From the NCBI RefSeq assembly GCF_016745255.1, contig NZ_JADOEQ010000001.1, positions 434,001 through 498,000 on the forward strand: 64,000 nucleotides of DNA, given 5' to 3'. Numbering within the stretch: position 1 is the stretch's first letter; the number at the start of each line of letters is the position of its first letter. The translations under genes and the position numbers were made by a program. This document shows, piece after piece, positions 60,545-64,000 of the stretch. The notes beneath the pieces were generated by a model. The model searched no databases and was not told the origin of the DNA. It saw nothing but the letters and a program-made list of their open reading frames with translations. The DNA comes from Enterococcus sp. BWR-S5. Lineage in GTDB: Bacteria; Bacillota; Bacilli; Lactobacillales; Enterococcaceae.

Positions 60545-61306
60545 TTAAACTGTTTTTATATAGAGGGTTTTCCCAAGTGTACGGGCTTTCTTTATTAGTC
60601 TGTTTCCTTCAGTATGGTTATCAGCATGGTGCTGACTGCATCCCATCATATAGTATAAATACGCTTGTTCTCGATTATTTAAAAGCGCTGTATCGACTTT
60701 TTCAAAGGCTTCAAGACTTTTTTTGTTTCTTCCTTGAAGCGAGAATTTAATTCCTTCAATTTCATGCCAAGAGTATAATCCGCTTAGCTGTTTTTTCTTT
60801 AGCTTTTTCAACTTAACAATAGCTTCCAAGACTTGAAGTGCCTGTTCGTTCTTATTTAGAAAATAGTAGCAATGAAGCTGGGTGTGGTAGTAAATAAATA
60901 GGTAATCATAGGTTGAACGGAAGAATGCTTCGTGAGCAGCCAAATGCTCGAGACAGGCTTGGTACTCACCTTTATCCAGCAATAAGAGCGCATCAAAAAT
61001 ATAAATGGAGCGTGTAAATCCATGAAAGATATCTTTTTTCAACAGCTGCTGTTTTAAGGCTTCTGCCTGTGGAATGGAGCAATCAATTGTTAATGCGTAA
61101 ATCATATGATCATATGTTCGTTTCAAATATTCAAACAATAAGATAATAGTTAGAACAATTCCTCCAATGATTGCAAAAATAATCTTCGCACCTATTTGCT
61201 CTGTTGTAATGATTAAGTTACCAATATACACAGCGAAAATCAAATAAACACACCACAATAAAAGTTTTTTTCCACTATAAATACTTGTCCAGAATATTTT
61301 TTTCAT
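60545..61306 (-). CDS. Membrane-anchored helical-repeat protein of unknown function
   Basis: A 253-residue protein with two N-terminal membrane segments (about 15-35, LLLWCVYLIFAVYIGNLII, and about 42-60, IIFAIIGGIVLTIILLF) and a TPR-like cytoplasmic region of about 180 residues (YQACLEHLAAHEAFF, NEQALQVLEAIVKL, KSLEAFEKVD). It lies 18 nt upstream of the DeoR gene and probably shares its transcript. ATG 61306 has GAGGTG 6 nt upstream; GTG 61315 is an alternative. No named family recognised. Confidence 0.75.
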   Translation of the reverse strand: MKKIFWTSIYSGKKLLLWCVYLIFAVYIGNLIITTEQIGAKIIFAIIGGIVLTIILLFEYLKRTYDHMIYALTIDCSIPQAEALKQQLLKKDIFHGFTRSIYIFDALLLLDKGEYQACLEHLAAHEAFFRSTYDYLFIYYHTQLHCYYFLNKNEQALQVLEAIVKLKKLKKKQLSGLYSWHEIEGIKFSLQGRNKKSLEAFEKVDTALLNNREQAYLYYMMGCSQHHADNHTEGNRLIKKARTLGKTLYIKTV

Positions 61307-61337
61307 TTTCCTCACCTCAAGGGTAATAATAGCATAA

Positions 61338-61411
61338 AACGTTCTTAAAATATATTATAAAAAGTTAAACAATCGATAAATGGACTTAAAAATATATAAA
61401 CGTTCTTAAAA
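61338..61411. promoter_or_regulatory. Candidate DeoR operators in the divergent ula region
   Basis: The 13-bp sequence AACGTTCTTAAAA occurs exactly twice, at 61338-61350 and 61399-61411, between the divergent genes. Confidence 0.6.
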
Positions 61412-61435
61412 AGAAGAAATAATCGTAAAAAGAGA

Positions 61436-61463
61436 TTGAAAACGGTTAAATTTATTGTAGAAT
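61436..61463 (+). promoter_or_regulatory. Promoter of the ula operon
   Basis: TTGAAA (61436-61441), 16 nt, TAGAAT (61458-61463). TGTAAACGAAAACT at 61469-61482 resembles a CcpA cre site (12 of 14 positions). Confidence 0.65.
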
Positions 61464-61511
61464 AAAGCTGTAAACGAAAACTGAACAGAATCAAACTAAT
61501 GGAGGTAGCAT

Positions 61512-62576
61512 ATGGCAACGATTCATGATGTAACAAAAGAGAGTTGGATTTTAAGTACATTTCCGGAGTGGGGCACATACCTGAACGAAGAAATAGAACG
61601 TGAAGAGGTAAAACAGGGAACAGTTGCAATGTGGTGGCTAGGCTGTACAGGTATTTGGCTAAAATCTCACGAAGGAACAAATATTCTTTGTGACCTTTGG
61701 TGCGGAACCGGGAAGCAAAGCCATGGAAACGGCAAGATGAAAAAAGGGCATCAGATGATGCGGATGAGCGGTTGTGAAAACATGCAGCCAAATCTACGCA
61801 CACAGCCATTTGTCATTGATCCATTTGCTGTAAAGGATGTTGATGCGCTGGTTGTGACACATATCCATTCAGATCATTTGGACATTAACACAGCAGCAGC
61901 CGTTCATCAAAATTGTCCACAGGCTCGTTTTATCGGTCCCAAGGAAGTTGTAAATACTTGGCTGAAATGGGGAATTCCTGAAGAGAAGACCCTAATCGTA
62001 AAACCTGGGGATCGTGTAGCTGTAAAGGATATTGAAATTGTTGCATTAGAAGCCTTTGATCGAACTGCTTTGGTGACTTGTGAAGATCCGGAAGTAACAT
62101 TAAAAGGAAAAATGCCTCAGGATATGGATGAAATTGCAGTGAACTATTTATTTGAAACATCTGGCGGAAATATTTATCATGCCGGAGACTCTCATTACTC
62201 AAATATGTTTGCGAAGCATGGCAACGAGCACACGATTGATGTCTGCCTCGGCGCCTACGGAGAAAACCCTCGTGGAATTACAGATAAGGTCACTTCTGTT
62301 GATATGCTGAGGATGGCAGAATCACTAAATGCAAAGGTTGTCATTCCGGTGCATTATGATATCTGGGCAAATTTCATGGCAGATCCAAAGGAAATCACTG
62401 AAATTTGGAAGTTTAAAAAAGATCGTTTGAACTATCAGTTTAAACCATTCATCTGGCAAGTGGGCGGTAAATTCACCTATCCAAATGACAAGGATAAAAT
62501 GGAATTCAATTTCTACAGAGGCTTTGATGATGTCTTTACAGTAGAAAACGATACGCCATTCCCATCATTCCTATAA
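61512..62576 (+). CDS. ulaG: L-ascorbate-6-phosphate lactonase (UlaG)
   Basis: A 354-residue metallo-beta-lactamase-fold enzyme opening the lactone ring of L-ascorbate-6-phosphate, the first intracellular step after PTS uptake. The metal motif THIHSDHLD (His117, His119, Asp121, His122) is intact; [12 protein letters not shown] and [12 protein letters not shown] provide further ligands. Length and sequence match UlaG closely. ATG 61512 follows GGAGG. First gene of an operon with EIIA and EIIC. Confidence 0.93.
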   Translation: MATIHDVTKESWILSTFPEWGTYLNEEIEREEVKQGTVAMWWLGCTGIWLKSHEGTNILCDLWCGTGKQSHGNGKMKKGHQMMRMSGCENMQPNLRTQPFVIDPFAVKDVDALVVTHIHSDHLDINTAAAVHQNCPQARFIGPKEVVNTWLKWGIPEEKTLIVKPGDRVAVKDIEIVALEAFDRTALVTCEDPEVTLKGKMPQDMDEIAVNYLFETSGGNIYHAGDSHYSNMFAKHGNEHTIDVCLGAYGENPRGITDKVTSVDMLRMAESLNAKVVIPVHYDIWANFMADPKEITEIWKFKKDRLNYQFKPFIWQVGGKFTYPNDKDKMEFNFYRGFDDVFTVENDTPFPSFL

Positions 62577-62613
62577 AAGGTTCGAGACGTAATCGTTGTA
62601 AGTTAGTTTGTTG

Positions 62614-62661
62614 TTGGAAATCAGAATGACTGTTGTTCATGCAGTACGTTCTGATTTCCAA
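62614..62661 (+). other. Long hairpin between ulaG and the EIIA gene
   Basis: TTGGAAATCAGAA (62614-62626) pairs perfectly with TTCTGATTTCCAA (62649-62661), with an inner ACTG/CAGT. No T tract follows, so it may protect or process the message rather than end it. Confidence 0.65.
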
Positions 62662-62686
62662 TAGAAAAAATGGAAGGGGATTCACA

Positions 62687-63145
62687 ATGCTGAAATATTT
62701 TTATGAAAATGATTTAGTCCGTTTTAGTGACAGAGTACCGAAAAATTGGGAAGAAGCAGTGAAGATCAGCTGTGAAAATTTTTTAGAAAAAAAGATTATC
62801 AATCAGACATATGTAGACGAGATTATCTCTTGTGTAAATGAGTTTGGCCCATACATCGTAATCGTTCCGGGAGTTGCGATGCCGCATTCTTCTGAGAAAA
62901 GTGAAGGAGTGTTTGGTACAGGGATTGCATTTACTAAAATGCCGGAAGATGTTGTTTTTGAAGAAGGAAATCCTGAAAAAAATGCCAAGCTGTTTTTTAC
63001 TTTAGCAGCGAAGAATAGCGAAGAGCATATGCAGAACATCGCAAACCTTTCTGAAATGCTGATGGTAGATGGACTGATTGAAGACTTATCTGCAATTGAG
63101 TCGATGGAGGATTATAAGCAGGTTATGGGGAAATATCAACTATAA
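62687..63145 (+). CDS. ulaC: PTS EIIA component, ascorbate/mannitol-fructose type
   Basis: A 152-residue cytoplasmic phosphocarrier receiving phosphate from HPr. The phosphorylated histidine is His67 in VPGVAMPHSSEKSEG, the standard context of EIIA of the fructose-mannitol/ascorbate families. It passes phosphate to an EIIB not in the window and so to the EIIC encoded next. ATG 62687 has AAGGGGA upstream; an upstream reading passes through the hairpin. Confidence 0.9.
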   Translation: MLKYFYENDLVRFSDRVPKNWEEAVKISCENFLEKKIINQTYVDEIISCVNEFGPYIVIVPGVAMPHSSEKSEGVFGTGIAFTKMPEDVVFEEGNPEKNAKLFFTLAAKNSEEHMQNIANLSEMLMVDGLIEDLSAIESMEDYKQVMGKYQL

Positions 63146-63160
63146 GAAAGAAGGGGTAAA

Positions 63161-64000
63161 ATGGATCAGGTTTTAGACTTTTTATTAGGTATTTGGGATT
63201 ATTTTGCTGCGAATATCTTAACGCAGCCGGCATTTTTGATTGGATTTATTGTGTTATTGGGTTATATGTTGTTGAAAAAACCTTTTTATGAAAGTGTTGC
63301 TGGATTTTTAAAAGCGACTGTCGGCTACTTGATTTTGAGTGTCGGGTCGGGTGGACTTGTTAATAATTTTCGACCGATTTTAGTTGGTCTGAAAGAACGT
63401 TTCAATCTGGATGCAATGGTTATCGACCCATATTTTGGTCAAAACGCGGTAACAGCAGGGATTGAAGAAACATTTGGCAGAACCTTCAGTGATACGATGA
63501 TTTTACTGCTGATTGCTTTCGTCATGAATATTCTATTGGTTCGCTTCAAAAAATATACTAAGCTGCGGGCTGTCTTTACAACTGGGAATGTACAAATCCA
63601 GCAGGCGGCAACGGCATTTTGGCTGCTGCTGTTCTGCTTCCCTGATTTAGGAAGAGTAGAAATTCTATTGGTAATGGGTCTGGTATTAGGCTGCTACTGG
63701 GCTGTTGGCTCAAACCTTACTGTTGGTATTACTCAGGAGCTGACAGAAGGGGCCGGCTTTGCGATTGCCCATCAACAGATGTTTGGTATTTACATTTTCG
63801 CACGTTTAGCTGAAAAAATGAAAAAAGGGAAGAACAATAAGCGAATTGAAGATATCAACTTCCCGGGATTCTTGTCAATATTCAATGAGAACATGGTTTC
63901 TACATCCATTCTGATGCTGTTCTTCTTTGGTGTGATTATGGTTGTTTTAGGACAGGATTATTTGATTAGTGCTGGCTTCATGGTAGAAGGACAAAGCTTC
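63161..64000 (+). CDS. ulaA: PTS EIIC component, ascorbate (UlaA/SgaT) family, 3'-truncated by window edge
   Basis: An open frame from ATG 63161 to the window end (280 codons and continuing; the family is about 450). It opens MDQVLDFLLGIWDYFAANIL and contains ATVGYLILSVGSGGLVNNFRP, GNVQIQQAATAFW and AGFAIAHQQMFGIYIF, matching the UlaA-type vitamin C permease with many membrane spans. It begins 15 nt after the EIIA stop behind AAGGGG. It imports and phosphorylates the sugar whose lactone UlaG opens. Confidence 0.9.
   Translation, partial: MDQVLDFLLGIWDYFAANILTQPAFLIGFIVLLGYMLLKKPFYESVAGFLKATVGYLILSVGSGGLVNNFRPILVGLKERFNLDAMVIDPYFGQNAVTAGIEETFGRTFSDTMILLLIAFVMNILLVRFKKYTKLRAVFTTGNVQIQQAATAFWLLLFCFPDLGRVEILLVMGLVLGCYWAVGSNLTVGITQELTEGAGFAIAHQQMFGIYIFARLAEKMKKGKNNKRIEDINFPGFLSIFNENMVSTSILMLFFFGVIMVVLGQDYLISAGFMVEGQSF

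Overview
The window is chromosomal DNA of a low-GC Gram-positive bacterium, almost certainly an Enterococcus close to E. faecalis. This rests on near-verbatim recall of enterococcal GlmM, UPF0397, DUF1831 and DUF1033 proteins, on the glmS ribozyme, on a sigma-54 gene, on paired Mga-type regulators and on FPxTG wall anchoring. No database was searched.

Layout. 1-8029 is amino-sugar metabolism (3' part of glmM, then glmS behind its self-cleaving ribozyme) flanking an S-adenosylmethionine hydrolase and an ECF transporter operon with an unrecognised structured leader. 8248-12479 holds two proteins of unknown role, tRNA-Arg(CCG), rpoN and an FPMTG wall-anchored protein. 12590-24067 is an 11.5-kb integrated element in the 3' end of tRNA-Thr(GGT), bounded by an 11-bp direct repeat. 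24296-29033 has two Mga-family regulators, each divergent from a target position; one target (a secreted sortase-like protein) survives and the other appears lost. 29531-33182 carries a PRPP synthetase paralogue, rarD, iscS and a DUF1831 gene. 33391-44524 carries an AraC/GyrI pair and a sugar locus (ABC importer without ATPase, LacI regulator, two GH65 phosphorylases, beta-phosphoglucomutase). 44737-59510 is mostly housekeeping: mnmA, DUF1033, topB, vanW-like, ftsK behind a tandemly repeated leader, yjdF, a GntR regulator, a BceAB-type ABC pair, rlmN and a GNAT gene. 59759-64000 is an ascorbate-type (ula) PTS locus with a divergent DeoR regulator; its EIIC runs off the window.

The integrated element is the most interesting part. 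A cI-like repressor faces a promoter with three palindromic operators, followed by a run of small unknown genes, a structured non-coding block with iteron-like repeats, a HUH-plus-helicase Rep protein (the type proposed to serve as a non-canonical relaxase in integrative mobilizable elements), one VirB6-like conjugation membrane protein without other transfer genes, and a tyrosine integrase. Between integrase and right end lies a type VII secretion cargo: two small helical partner proteins, an LXG-type toxin with a GHH/HNH-like nuclease tip, and two related immunity genes. The second immunity gene is preceded by a leftover scrap of a toxin C-terminus, recording exchange or duplication at the toxin tip.

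Other unexplained structure: the structured RNA at 1354-1553, three tandem ~103-nt two-hairpin repeats with covarying stems ahead of ftsK, and a 127-nt folded block at 15603-15729.
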